A DNA stretch of 64,000 nucleotides from Conchocele bisecta (GCA_029237695.1 CM055269.1:30600956-30664955); one strand, 5' to 3'; counted from the stretch's first letter, positions 20,524 to 31,613 are shown. Numbers and translations are program-made. The notes: a model not told the origin generated them from the letters alone.

Positions 20524-20935
20524 TTCACCTTTTTTTTGGCCGACGCCGTTTCATACAATTTCCGTCCTGGACGTTTCGACATGTTGATATTCTTGTTTAC
20601 ATATTTGGAAGCCTACTGGCGCGCGTAGTATACTGCGCATGCGCACCGCAAGCCGTGATGTGAAAGTCGTCGTCCCCGCACATTATCAAAATAGACTGTT
20701 ACCGCCGCGCGTCGCTAACAGTAAATTTATAATTAACAAGAAACGAGGCAAAGCCACGAAGGCCAGGTTTTTTCCAAGCATAGACACTTGGATAACATAA
20801 TTATACCCACTTTTTGTAGACTAGATGGCCGTGGCCTGCATGTCGCGCCTTGAGGCGAGGCATGGACACTAAAAAAATAGATATAGTAGATGGAAAAACT
20901 TTAACGAAAAAAAAAACTTTAACCGGACACACAGA

Positions 20936-20985
20936 CGTACGGACGGACGGACGGACGGACGGACGGACGGACGGACGGACATATG
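20936..20985. repeat. (GGAC)n microsatellite
   Basis: About ten GGAC tetramers. It creates spurious SVRPSVRP and DGRTDGRT frames on the two strands. Confidence 0.95.
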
Positions 20986-21039
20986 CCAAAATGCCGACGA
21001 TATCGCGCTTTCCACAAGCGGGTGCGACAATGATGATAA

Positions 21040-21290
21040 ACACCCATGTGAAGTATCAAGGTAATGGGTGAAGCAGTTGCAGAGATATAGTACACAAAAA
21101 AACTCTAACAAAAGAATTCAAAGTAATTTGACCTTGACATTGGCCACAGGGGCCGCACGGTTGGGGGTTAGAATGAAAATATGGATTGATGATAAAAACA
21201 CCCATTTAAGTTGACAAGTTTCAAGGTAATGGGCGAAGCAGTTGCAGAGATATAGTATAACAAAAAACTTTTAACCAAAAAATTTTAACC
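21040..21290. repeat. Diverged direct repeat, AAGGTAATGGG.GAAGCAGTTGC
   Basis: Two units share CACCCAT, TCAAGGTAATGGG, GAAGCAGTTGCAGAGATATA and a run of A with TTAACC. Spacing is about 170 bp. Confidence 0.7.
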
Positions 21291-21299
21291 AGACGTACG

Positions 21300-21872
21300 T
21301 TAAAAAGTTAACGTTGAAAATGGCTAAGTCAATTACGCAGAAATAATAGGTTAAGGTAAAAAAGATGGTCACATGTTGGAGTTGTATGTGGTAGGCACCC
21401 CTTGGTTATGAAGCTGTGAAAGTTTGGTGGTCCTAGGTGGTACAGTACCAAAGAAATGGACTTAAACACGAAAACTTAACATTGTAAACGCGAAAACTTA
21501 ACATTGAAAATGGCTAAGTCGACTGCGCGGAAAAAATGGGTCAAGTTAAAAAAAAAAGTAACATGTTGGATAGTGATATGTGGTGGGCACCCCTTGATTA
21601 TGAAGCTGTGAAAGTTTGGTGGTCCTAAGTGGTACAGTACCAAAGAAATGGACTTAAACACGAAAACTTAACATTGTAAACGCGAAAACTTAACATTGAA
21701 AATGGCTAAGTCGACTGCACGGAAAAAATGGGTGAAGTTAAAAAAAAAGTAACATGTTGGATAGTGATATGTGGTGGGCACCCCTTGATTATGAAGCTGT
21801 GAAAGTTTGGTGGTCCTAGGTGGTACAGTAACAAAGAAATGGACTCAAACACGAAAACTTAACATTGATTGT
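21300..21872. repeat. 196-bp tandem repeat, about three units
   Basis: Units begin TTAACATTGAAAATGGCTAA at about 21307, 21497 and 21693. Each contains ACATGTTGGA, GGGCACCCCTTGATTATGAA and TGGTGGTCCTAGGTGGTACA. The first unit is the most diverged. Confidence 0.85.
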
Positions 21873-22290
21873 GGACGCCGCCCGCCACCCGCTGCCCGCC
21901 ACCCGCCGCCCGCCGCCTGCCTGCCCGGCTTTCGCCAATCCAATAGCCTGGATTTTTTTAAAAAAAACCTGGCTAATAAATTATTATATTTGTATAGCGG
22001 GCACTCGTCATGTTTAGAACTGGTGGAATAGTGACATAATTATACACTTATTTAATTCCTATAAAGAACATGTTGTGCCTACTGCGTGGGCATGTACCTT
22101 TAAAGGGTTAACAAGCAATTTACAGCAGCCAAGAAGCCAAGAAAATGTGCATAGGCACATGAAATTTAATATTTTCTACATCACTAACAAAAAAACATTT
22201 GTTAATTGTTGAAATCATTCAGTCAGGGGCAGATGATAATGTATTTGCTACAACATGATAACACCATCAGGGGAATACAGGTGTGAACTA

Positions 22291-22526
22291 TTAACCCTTA
22301 GTCAGCTACTCACAACAATTGTCATCTGCTGTTGCTTTTATATCTTGCCTTATTTCTCAATAAAAACATGGTTTGACAGCACTTCAGCATTATTTCCAAC
22401 GGAAATGATTCTGAAGTGCTGTCAAAGCATGTTGTAAATTATTCTAAAGCGCTGTTAAAACATGTTTTTGATGATAAAAATGGAAAACAAAAAATAAACA
22501 GCAGACGACAAAAAATTAAGGGTTAA
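22291..22526. mobile_element. TTAA foldback MITE, CCCTTAGACCGCTA family
   Basis: TTAACCCTTAGTCAGCTACT to AAAAAATTAAGGGTTAA, with the core CAGCATTATTTCC/GGAAATGATTCTG and the extra half-arm after it. The TAGCGGTC block of the right end is deleted. Confidence 0.8.
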
Positions 22527-22574
22527 GTAGTTCTGAGAAAAGAAACAAAACTTACAAGAAATGTTACCTCAATG

Positions 22575-22650
22575 TTAAGTTTTGTGAATGCACCAAGTGA
22601 CCTTGGTCTTGGGAATAGCAGGGGGCAGGCATTCATGGATTTGTCAGAAT
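22575..22650. repeat. Fragment of the 55.1-kb tandem unit
   Basis: GTTAAGTTTTGTGAATGCAC...GTGACCTTGG...GGATTTGTCAG matches, with divergence, GTTAAGGTTTTGAACGCACC...GTGACCTTGA...GGATTTGTCAC at 55140. The 65-codon plus-strand frame starting here is therefore repeat-derived. Confidence 0.65.
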
Positions 22651-22862
22651 TAGAGAATTATCAAGAAATACCATGCAATGAGAAAGATAGTATAAACAAT
22701 TTACCCTACAGTGTAGTGGATGAAGACAACGACTATGATTGGCAACATGTGAATACAGACAATGGTTGACATGATGGATATGATATTATCTCTTCCTACA
22801 CTTTGTGCAAGCAAGCTAAACATTGAACAATTACCATGGTCACTGAGACAAGCATATAACTA

Positions 22863-23412
22863 CTGTCTGTTCCACGTTTTGCTGCCGACAAACTTTTGGC
22901 TATTAAACACATTAAATATAAAAAATATTTAAAAATAAGCACTTTTTCATCAATAACAAAAATGTCACCCTCCTAAAATGTTTTTATATTTTTGATGAAA
23001 TTCTATCAAATATTGATTTTATTGCGAAAAAAAAAAAATTCCTATGGGGGCTAAAAATAGATTGTTCTAAAATATTTTTTTATTTGTGGACCGATTTTCA
23101 AAATCTAACTTGTTTTCTTAGTTGGACCATTACCAAGGCATTACTAGCCAGGTTTCAGAGTCAATTTCCATTTTTTTTTTCTTTTTCTGATCCTCGTGGT
23201 CGTCCTCCTCCTTTTTGCCCCATGTTAAATTCCCATAGGAAAATCGTTTTTTCACAATATAATCATTATTTGATGGAATTTCATCAAATAATTTCTTTTG
23301 GGGAGGGTGACTTTTTTGTTATTGATGAAAAAGTACATACATTTACATATTTTTGAGATTTGATATGTTTAATAGCCAAAAGTTTGTCAGCAGAAAAACG
23401 TGGAATAGAGTA
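22863..23412. mobile_element. TIR element, CTGTCTGTTCCACG ends
   Basis: Left CTGTCTGTTCCACGTTTTGC TGCCGACAAACTTTTGGC; the right end is its complement with small changes; TA on both sides. Arms extend inward as AAAAGTCACCCTCC-type pairs (AATGTCACCCTCC here, GGAGGGTGACTTTTTT at the right). Copies: 30800 and 49700. Confidence 0.8.
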
Positions 23413-24127
23413 GAAGTAATCAGTAGTTATTAAATACCCGTGTTCAACTATATATGTGTCGCCGGCTGATAAAGGTCACCTGACAACATTTACAAAATTA
23501 AACATCCTGATACTCGTGCAGGTTTACAGTCAAATCAAGACGTAATCAATTTATGAAGATTTCGAGTCTTAGCTTTCAATCCAATCCAAACGATAATGTA
23601 CAATCGTACATGGCATTCAGACATGGCATCATAAAATGGAGCTGATTGCCTTCTGATCAGCGCAATTCGAAATAGACACGACTTGAACAGTCAGAAATAA
23701 ATGAAAGGCAACAAAACCATTTTATCCAGACCTGCCATGCCTGGCCTAATTTATGTGATTTTCTGCCTTATCACATAATTATGTGAATTTTCCAAACCTG
23801 ATATCGAAGATTTGTAAATATATGTAATAAATAACAAAAAGTTGACAAACATTTCAGAGCAAATGTGGAATTCAATTCCACATTTTAATGGAACTATTTG
23901 CCATTTTTTTCATTTAATTTGCTGAAAATGCAAATTTAGCGATAGTAATATGGCGATGTAATAATGCATAAAATCTCCCACACCTCCCCATATTCAACAT
24001 GCTGCAGGCACCTACGTATGACTTCATAATACAATATAGCACTGGTTTACATAACTTTTCTCAAACCTCACTCTAGCATTCTGATTGGCAGCACAATGTC
24101 AACCACAGAGACACGAGTTTCCAATTA
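23413..24127. other. No recognisable gene
   Basis: Intronic sequence with only short inverted motifs, for example ATGTGGAATTCAATTCCACAT at about 23868. No splice-supported coding frame seen. Confidence 0.45.
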
Positions 24128-24434
24128 AAGGTACATGCCCACTCATAACTGTGATTCCTTAAAATGTTCACGGACATTACTATTCATCCTCTGTATTTAT
24201 TTTTTGATGTGCAATGACCATACTAATTAGTATAAATAATTAAAAAATACCATGCCTCATTTGCATATGAAAATACCAATGCGCGTCACTATCAGTAAAA
24301 TAAATATTACTAAATGATTATATCCGTATAGCGGGCACTCATAATCTTTAGAACTGGTTGAATAGTGACACAATTATACACTTATTCAATTACTTTAAAG
24401 AACATTTTGTGCCTATTGGGTGTGCATGTACCTT
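24128..24434. mobile_element. AAGGTACATGCCCAC element, short copy
   Basis: TA-flanked, with AAGGTACATGCCCACTC and GTGTGCATGTACCTT ends. The interior shares CCATACTAATTAGTATAAAT and CTGGTTGAATAGTGACACAA with 14028. About 190 bp of the left interior is deleted relative to that copy. Confidence 0.8.
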
Positions 24435-24442
24435 TATAGCTA

Positions 24443-24637
24443 GCACAGGGGTCCGAAGTTGTGCTGGGAAAAGTGTACTGGGTCCGAATCGGTGGGCGTC
24501 TTAGTCGGTGGGCATCTTATAAGGGTCCGAATCGGTGGGCGTCTTAGTCGGTGGGCATCTTATAAGATGCCCACCGACTAAGACGCCCACCGATTCGGAC
24601 CCAGTACACTTTTCCCAGCACAACTTCGGACCCCTGT
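24443..24637. repeat. Long near-perfect inverted repeat with a duplicated inner arm
   Basis: Left arm 24443-24522 and right arm 24561-24637 are complementary over about 77-80 bp (CACAGGGGTCCGAAGTTGTG ... and complement). A 43-bp part of the left arm (GGGTCCGAATCGGTGGGCGT..., about 24479-24521) is repeated directly at 24523-24560, so the loop could also pair with the right arm. GC-rich against an AT-rich background. GCTAGC/TAGCTAGCTA lies outside both arms. Confidence 0.9.
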
Positions 24638-25209
24638 GATAGCTAGCTATCGGTTAGATAGCAGTACGCTAGAAGAAATGTATCGTGGCCAATGTAAAGC
24701 TTGATAAGTTTCTGCATTTTAACAATTTAATATCTAATTAACAGAGGTTTTATGGTCAACATTAACCTGAGTGTAACCATGTTGTAAATTATTCTAAACA
24801 AAAATGGAAAATATTAAAATAAACAGCTGACGACAAAAAATTAAGATAGCGGTGTAAGGGTTAAATGTACTCTGGGATGCAATTGTGTTTAATATGCACA
24901 TTATAGTTAATAAGAATCTAACAAAACTTGTGAAAACCACATGTAAATATTCCAGTTTTATTTATATAATTTTAGTTTTAACAGTCTGTCATATATTGTT
25001 CATGTATACAGAAATACACATTAAAAAGAAAAATAATATTGAGTTTAATGGAAAAATAAATATCGTAATTTGCATTATTGAAATGCACTTACTGTGATGC
25101 CACAGCTCATTTGCATAAGATATGCTGAAATTAAAATCTCTATAACTTGTGACATGGAATATTTGCATGCAGTTTTCACCAGTCCTTTGTCGTGCGCTGA
25201 TGATTCATA

Positions 25210-25372
25210 TTTTGTATTCTTTCTTGATAAAAGCATGGTTTGACAGAACTTTTAAATCATTTCCATTGGAAATGATTCTAAAGTGCTGTCAAAGCATTTT
25301 TTTTGCTGAATAAAATGGCAAATAAAACATAAACAGCTGACAACATGCAGTGTCTATTAATTAATGGTTAAT
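25210..25372. mobile_element. TTAA foldback MITE remnant
   Basis: Core AATCATTTCC/ATTGGAAATGATTCTAAAGTGC with AAAGCATGGTTTGACAG arms. The left terminus is lost; the right ends TTAATGGTTAAT. Confidence 0.65.
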
Positions 25373-25485
25373 ATTGAATGTACAGCATTACATAGGTAAA
25401 GATGTTCTTTTTTCTATATTCACTAATGATCAGTGTATGTTAGGTGCAGTTGAGAAAAGTGTGACCGACTAAACCATTCTTGAAG

Positions 25486-25547
25486 CGATCAGTGGAAGAA
25501 GGGAGCTAACTCCATAAGGGAGTTAGCCCCCTTATTCCACTGACCCC
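25486..25547. repeat. Hairpin GGGAGCTAACTCC
   Basis: TCAGTGGAAGAAGGGAGCTA ACTCCATAAGGGAGTTAG... and complement ending CCACTGA. A shortened relative is at 47961-47990. Confidence 0.7.
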
Positions 25548-25692
25548 TTCAATTATAATAGATAATACATGGCTTATGTCAGCATGACCGACCTGCCCCC
25601 CGTTATAGCTATCCTTCCATAACCATCCCGTCCTTATAAGACAAGCATCGTGACTATCGGATGTAGGCATGCTAACAACCACGTTAACATAC

Positions 25693-25871
25693 CAGCCACG
25701 TCTGGTGTGCTTGCCGTGGATACAATGGTCCCGCTCCCTCCTGGGTCTGTAGTCGAAGGGACGGTGGTTGCCGTGGATACAGTGGTCCCGCTCACTCCTG
25801 GGTCTGTAGTCGAAGGGACGGTGGTTGACTCAGAAGGACGTGCCGATTTACAGTCAGCAGGATTCCCGCGC
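25693..25871 (-). CDS. HHIPL: HHIPL-like gene, exon 7: Ser/Thr/Pro-rich linker
   Basis: Acceptor CCCTTTTCAG before 25871, donor CTG|GTATGT at 25692. Phase 2 in and phase 1 out, exactly bridging the exon at 29271 (phase 2 out) and the exon at 11874. The junction gives DPWRRGNPADCK, which parallels the DPSRR.PPGKC turn found just after the propeller in vertebrate HHIPL proteins. The rest is a Ser/Thr/Pro-rich stretch with two copies of a roughly 20-residue unit (TTVPSTTDPG.SGT.VSTA), caused by a direct duplication in the DNA. It is probably an extracellular, O-glycosylated stalk. The larger open frame here extends past both splice sites into intron. Confidence 0.8.
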
Positions 25872-25910
25872 CTGAAAAGGGACGTGAATCTCATTTCTGT
25901 CTCAAATGTA

Positions 25911-26362
25911 GGGTTTTTGTTTTTGTTTGTTGGGGTTTAACGGCCTATCAACAGCTAAGGTCATTTAAGGCAGGGTCAATGGGTTTAGTACTAAATCCCA
26001 TATATTACCTGTACAAGTACATGTACATGTTCAAGTACATGTACAAAAGGGGGGAAAATCCCAAAATTAGAACTGAATATTTACAATAACAAAACTATAT
26101 ATTCATCCCTGAAATCAGAACAATCCTGATCTGATGCCAGGTCCTCGCCACACCAGAATCACTTGGCCCCACTGAAAGCAGCAGGATCAGTAATAATCTT
26201 ACTACTTTTATAATGGGCAATAACCCAATTCAACTCCCAGGTAACAAAAGAGCCAAAGATAAAAATGTACCTGAGGGCCAAACCAGGCAAATCGTGATTC
26301 CTATAAGGAGGAACCCCTACCGTTAATTTACGCTGTCACATTCGCCCGACCACCACCCACCA
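25911..26362 (-). mobile_element. SINE-like element with (AAAC)n tail, full length
   Basis: From GTTTTTGTTTGTTGGGGTTT to CCCGACCACCACCCACC. GTACATGTACATGTTCAAGT expands its internal TGTACAAGTACATG block. It begins about 50 bp from the exon 7 acceptor. Confidence 0.8.
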
Positions 26363-26523
26363 AATGTAGGGTAACTATTGTTAATGAAGCGACTAATTTA
26401 TGTTAATTAACTCAAGGTGGATTTTACAGTTAATTTACAATATGCCTTCAGCAGTAAGAATATCAAAATGTAGGGATACATGAATACAAGCATAAACATG
26501 TATCCACATAGTGAGTAGCCAGG

Positions 26524-27853
26524 TTAACCCTTAGAATGCGGGAAACGGAAATAGACGTCTGCTGTTGTGTTATACACTGCAGTTCCATTATAAAGCGGTC
26601 GCGTATAGCGCGATCTCCATTATAACGTGGGTCTCTCGTGGATCCCAATATTTTTTGTTAAAAAAAATAAAATAAAATCGTCGGATGTCGTAGTCATCGT
26701 GTAATTAGTTGATTCGTGATTTCTGTAAGTTTATTCAAACAACGAAGTTCAAAGTCCATGAAGGGATTATTATTAGTATGTTAGCAAATGTAATACCTTT
26801 AATCAGGTAATCATGTTAATAGGCATATTTATTAATCAATTCAATTATCTTAATCCCAATTGACATGTATTCGCGAAGTAATCAAAGGAGCATGCCGACC
26901 AATGTAACACCTGATCAGAAGCTACACTGGTCACAAATCCCATGAGCACCATTTCTCCAGTCACGTAAATGTACCGCTTTTTGTCACCAAGTAATGTCAA
27001 TGTATCTGTGTTAACACATAATTGTCGCTAATAAATGGTTGCGTGTTCGATCGCCTTTTTTTTTTCTTTACTTCCAGGTGTAATATTTAGCATTCTATAA
27101 ATAGACTGGTCTTTCAGCATTATCTGGGTATGGGATCACGTGGTCTATTGTTTACACTGCAGCCCACGGCAATCTCGCTTAAATCGTAAATTTCATTCAT
27201 CAATATGCCTGTTGCAGCGTAAACAATAAATCACGTGACCCCACATCCTGAGATTATGCACATATCAACAGCTAATCGTCCGCATGAATAGGTAGGACAC
27301 GTGACCATAGGCATTATTTATTATCAATTAATCCTTTTAAGCGCCTGTTGATCGCGAGTAGTATACATTGTAATAAGCGTCTGTCTATCGCGAGCACTAT
27401 ACAACGTAATAGCTTAAGCATGATTTTATAAATAACTCATATGTTTAATACATTAATACAAGTTTGTATGTCATAGGCATTATTAATAATTACTTTAACT
27501 TCTGTTCAAATGACATGATTTTATATGGGTCCGTTGCTAATGGAATTCCTGCAATAGTTGGTAACCGAAATGCAGATGATACCAGTAACCCGTTCAGTAC
27601 CAGTACCCGTGCATGTCCCGAAATTTTATAACGCGGTCGGATTCGATCGCGGTTTGAAATCTTGGACCCCGACCACCGCGTTATAATGGAACTGCAGTGT
27701 ATTTGTCTTCTTTCTGAATAAAAACATGTTTTGACAGCACTTTAGAATCATTTCCATTCTAAAGTGTTGTCAAAGCATGTTTTTGATGAGCAAAATGGAA
27801 GATAAAAAATAAACAGCAGACGACAAAATTCAATTCAGCATTGAAAGGGTTAA
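26524..27853. mobile_element. TTAA MITE (AGAATGC subfamily) split by a pogo-like element
   Basis: The left end TTAACCCTTAGAATGCGGGA and the right end AATTCAGCATTGAAAGGGTTAA belong to one MITE. Its core (AGAATCATTTCC...ATTCTAAAGTG) is at 27744. Removing 26575-27699 and one TA rejoins it. Confidence 0.85.
26575..27699. mobile_element. pogo/Tigger-like element nested in a MITE
   Basis: The ends CACTGCAGTTCCATTATAA and TTATAATGGAACTGCAGTG are perfect inverted copies with TA duplicated outside. Subterminal AAAGCGGTCGCG and ACCGCG/GATCGCGG follow. GTTATAA-rich ends on a TA site fit the pogo/Tigger group. Interior 1.1 kb has no transposase. It contains fragments of other repeats at 26880-26970 and an inverted pair at 27131-27245. 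Confidence 0.8.
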
Positions 27854-28179
27854 GGCAATAAGCATATCTCCACTATTCCCAACCTTCCAGTGAAAGACGC
27901 TTTTAGATGTCAAAAGTTGGATCAACAAAATTTTATACAGATTACAAACGGAAATTTATTTTTCAAGTTACAGCCATTTCATCCAGAAAACCATTAAAGG
28001 CCCTGAACAGCTCAGTATTACAATTTTCCGATTTTTTCAAACACAAAAACATGTTTGGCAACTGATTTAGTACACAAAACTAACATATACTGCCTAATAG
28101 ATACATCTCAAGTCTTGAGATTTACATCTTAATCGCAATGTGAAGACAACAAAAACTTGTTTTGTGTACCACTCAGTGC

Positions 28180-28340
28180 AAAATGTCAATATTGACAAAT
28201 TAATTTCCGTAACCCAACGGCTTCGGCTCGGAAGTGAGTCGATAAACTCCGGCTATCGGAATTCATCGGCCGCGAATCAGGGAGTCGAGCAGTTGACCCG
28301 AGCGTCTATCGGAAAATCGATCGGACCTTGAACACGCACC
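28180..28340. other. GC-richer island in intron, unexplained
   Basis: CGGCTTCGGCTCGGAAGTGA and CGGCCGCGAATCAGGGAGTC stand out in composition. I tested the minus strand for an exon: an AG acceptor exists near 28340, but all three frames meet stops. Function unknown. Confidence 0.35.
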
Positions 28341-28865
28341 TGCTGTTTGTTTATCAACAAATATTGATATTTTCATCGACTACAAACTCATTTTTGTACC
28401 AAAATGAATGCAAACAGTTTCAAAGTGTGTGTAAATAGAAACCTGTTGGATTTATGTGTGGGAAAACCCAATAGGAGGCCAAATTCGGCAATTGGAGCCG
28501 TATTGGGGCTTTAACATTGTTATCAGGTTATCAGTGGCATAGCCAGCATAGTTACAGGGGTGCGAATGCATCTCCTAAAATTAAATTTGATCAGATGTGT
28601 ATTTTTACTTTGACTTACGTTTTTCTAACGGAAATAACTCCAATATATATACATTGTATCATAATTATAGTGTTAAAATTACCATAATCAAGGAAATTGA
28701 ATGTATAAATATTTCTTTCCCAGAAAGGATGCTTCCGCACAACTTTCCAAACTCGATCTGCAATTCGCAACCCTCCCCCCCCCCCCCGGCAAGAACTTAG
28801 ATATGCCACTGGATATACAAGTACATGTCTAAACAGACACTACACTCATCAGAAATAAATTCAGC

Positions 28866-29262
28866 TCAGCTTTCAACACCACAGGCCTGTATAGTTGTAT
28901 TCGCAAAAAGTGTAGATCCAGATGAGCCGGCACTTTTTGTAAGTACAGTCGAACCTGTGCTAAAGACCACCTCCGAATAGCAATCACCTGGCTGTAAAGG
29001 CCACAATTGTGTTGTCCCAATGGCATAATTACTATATAAATGACCCTGCGAACAAAGACCACCTGTGAACAAAGGCCATATTTTTTACTTCCCATGGCTG
29101 GCCTTTATTCACAGGTTTGACTGTAATTTTCATATTTTTGAGAACAAAAACACCCCCTTTTCATAAATGGACTAGTTTGAAAATCGTTTTGTGACAATTG
29201 GATTGGTTGCAAAATTAATGTATCAAAATCCATTCCAGTTACTTAGGGGTGAAAGGGTTAAA
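28866..29262. mobile_element. TTAA MITE (CCCTTTCA family) with nested pogo-like element
   Basis: TTTCAACACCACAGGCCTGT at the left and ACTTAGGGGTGAAAGGGTTAA at the right. The centre is replaced by 28946-29124, an element with ends CAGTCGAACCTGTG and CACAGGTTTGACTG on TA. The MITE's right TTAA lies 9 bp from the splice donor of exon 6. Confidence 0.75.
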
Positions 29263-29270
29263 TATATTAC

Positions 29271-29352
29271 CTCCATGGATCAACTATTCTGTAGAATGTA
29301 CCGTTTGCCGTCATTGCCGATTCATACCCGGTGGACAACATGTAAATCTCAC
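29271..29352 (-). CDS. HHIPL: HHIPL-like gene, exon 6
   Basis: Acceptor AAATTTCAG before 29352, donor AG|GTAATA at 29270; phase 1 in, phase 2 out. With the upstream exon it reads EDEDGEIYMLSTGYES, then GTFYRIVDPWR. This is the closing blade of the beta-propeller; vertebrate HHIPL proteins have the same order (FAEDE.GELYFL...GSIYK.VDP). Family match is clear. Confidence 0.92.
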
Positions 29353-29656
29353 CTGAAATTTCAATAAAATGTAAACTTCAAGAAATATGTCAATAACAGG
29401 TATATTAGATCTAGCAGAGCTGAAAACAATTGATGGACAACTTCCAGAATACAACAAAACCACGTAAGAGCTGCCAAACTATGTTTTTGTTGATAAATAT
29501 GGAAAATCAAAAAAAAATCAGCAGACGACAATATTAGTAAACCAAGTAACGTGATGTAAAACAGACAAATTGCCACAACTCTAACACCAGTATTGACTTG
29601 GAAGTAATTATGGGAGAAATTACTATTTAATAGTCAAAGTTTTACTTTATAAGACT

Positions 29657-29825
29657 GGGCCCAGTTGTTCAAAACACCAGTTAGCTTAACGGACTGTTAA
29701 ATCCTTAACGGACTGTTAAATCCTTAACTGAATGGTTAAAATCTCTGTTAAAACAGAGATTTTAACCATTCAGTTAAGGATTTAACAGTCCGTTAAGCTA
29801 ACGGATGTTTTGAGCAACCGGGCCC
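29657..29825. mobile_element. Foldback MITE, GGGCCCAGTTGTTC ends
   Basis: GGGCCCAGTTGTTCAAAACA and TGTTTTGAGCAACCGGGCCC at the ends; the inner arms GGTTAAAATCTCTGTT/AACAGAGATTTTAACC pair. TTAACGGACTGTTAAATCC is directly duplicated in the left arm only. It ends about 29 bp from the donor of exon 5. Confidence 0.85.
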
Positions 29826-29854
29826 TGGTTAATTGTCGAATAAAACCTACTGAC

Positions 29855-29997
29855 CATCCTCATCCTCGCCGAAGGAGATGATCTTGATTTCATATTGGTT
29901 GTGGAGGGGCGGCTTGCACCAGTCGCTGCCACACATTACCACTGTCTTGTTGCTCCAAGTCTTCGTCACCGGGTCCTCCACTAACCGGAATATGCCA
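29855..29997 (-). CDS. HHIPL: HHIPL-like gene, exon 5
   Basis: Acceptor TTTTTCTACACAG before 29997, donor ATG|GTCAGT at 29854; phase 2 in, phase 1 out. The peptide includes GIFRLVEDPVTKTWS, KTVVMCGSDWCKPPL and IISFGEDEDG. The last motif is characteristic of HHIP/HHIPL propellers (IISF.EDE.G). Cysteines in MCGSDWC are likely disulphide-bonded, fitting a secreted or membrane-attached protein (inference). Confidence 0.92.
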
Positions 29998-30027
29998 CTG
30001 TGTAGAAAAAGCACGACAGAATGGAAT

Positions 30028-30334
30028 CTGTAGCCTATTTCACCAACATTGCAAGTATACTTTCCTAGCAAAGTATACTTTGAGGGAGAAATTTTCAATT
30101 TTAGGATAAATTTAATAATTTTTATTATACTGAATTTATTACATTATCACAGCCAATTTGGCTGTGATAATGTAATAAATTCAGTATAATGATTCTGCAT
30201 ACTTTTAATCATCAAATATATGCAGTTGTTAGTTCGATATGAAATAATGCATTTCAGGAAAAATAAATGATTGCTCCCTCAAAGTATACTTTGCTAGATA
30301 AGTATACTTTGCAAGTTTGATGAAATCGGCTACT
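30028..30334. mobile_element. Foldback MITE with paired AAAGTATACTTT boxes
   Basis: The ends CTGTAGCCTATTTCACCAAC and GATGAAATCGGCTAC are inverted copies. Each terminus carries two CAAAGTATACTTTG-type palindromes (one reduced here to GCAAGTATACTTT), giving four boxes, and the centre is the hairpin TATTACATTATCACAGCCAA and complement. It fills half of the 615-bp intron and starts 31 bp from the exon 5 acceptor. Copies: 46970, 49191, 56280, 60270 and 62621. Confidence 0.85.
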
Positions 30335-30557
30335 GATCAAGTGAGCAGTATATCCTGTACAGAACCCAAAACAGTGGGAGATGGAAGTAAATTTGTATGA
30401 CACGAAGAAGTGTAAGAAATTTCAAGTCAATCTCACTTAAAACATGATGGGTTTGTTCATTTCCGAGTGCATGCAGAATTGGGCTCTGAACACTTTCAAC
30501 ACTAGATACCCCTTTCCTAATATTTGCAAACAGTGTAGATCGAAATGAGTCATCTCA

Positions 30558-31370
<813 letters not shown>

Positions 31371-31546
31371 TAAGAACAAGACAAACTAGAGCAGCTTGAG
31401 CTGCATCAACGGTTTGAGCCTCAAACATTGATTTCATGTGTAACTAAGCTTTAGCCCAAGGTGTAATCTATCGGTTGCAAAAAGAATTTCTGAAGTTTTA
31501 GAATGAACAGTCCAACATTATTGTGTTCGCATCATCACACCGATGT

Positions 31547-31613
31547 GGGGCCGGTTAGCTTAGAGGTAGAGCGATGGGCTCGGAGCGAGGGATACCGGGT
31601 TCGATCCTCAGCC
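31547..31613 (+). repeat. tRNA-like head, probably a SINE or tRNA relic
   Basis: GGGGCCGGTTAGCTTAGAGG has an A-box-like core (TAGCTTAGAGG) and GGTTCGATCCT is a perfect B box. The spacing fits a 67-nt tRNA-like unit. The acceptor stem does not pair well and no CCA or terminator follows, so it is not a working tRNA. It sits at the left edge of the duplicated 600-bp repeat. Confidence 0.5.

Larger units (their letters stand above)
20152..22100. mobile_element. Long (1.95 kb) AAGGTACATGCCCAC element
   Basis: TIRs AAGGTACATGCCCACGCAGT at the left and ACTGCGTGGGCATGTACCTT at the right, TA on both sides. It is the longest copy of the family and the only one with a plausible coding segment (20281-20523). 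The right half is filled by other repeats: a GGAC microsatellite and a 196-bp tandem array. It could be a decayed autonomous copy. Confidence 0.75.

Noticed and set aside
20801..21111. SVRPSVRP / DGRTDGRT repeat proteins
   Set aside because: Translations of a GGAC microsatellite in several frames.
22572..22769. Plus-strand frame that looks like an acidic protein end
   Set aside because: Its first third matches the non-coding 170-bp repeat at 55140, and no splice-supported partner was found.
28180..28340. Additional HHIPL exon
   Set aside because: An AG acceptor is present but all frames have stops and no donor gives the needed phase; the exon at 25693 satisfies the phase instead.
31547..31613. 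Functional tRNA gene
   Set aside because: A and B boxes are present, but the acceptor stem does not pair and no terminator follows; more likely a SINE head.
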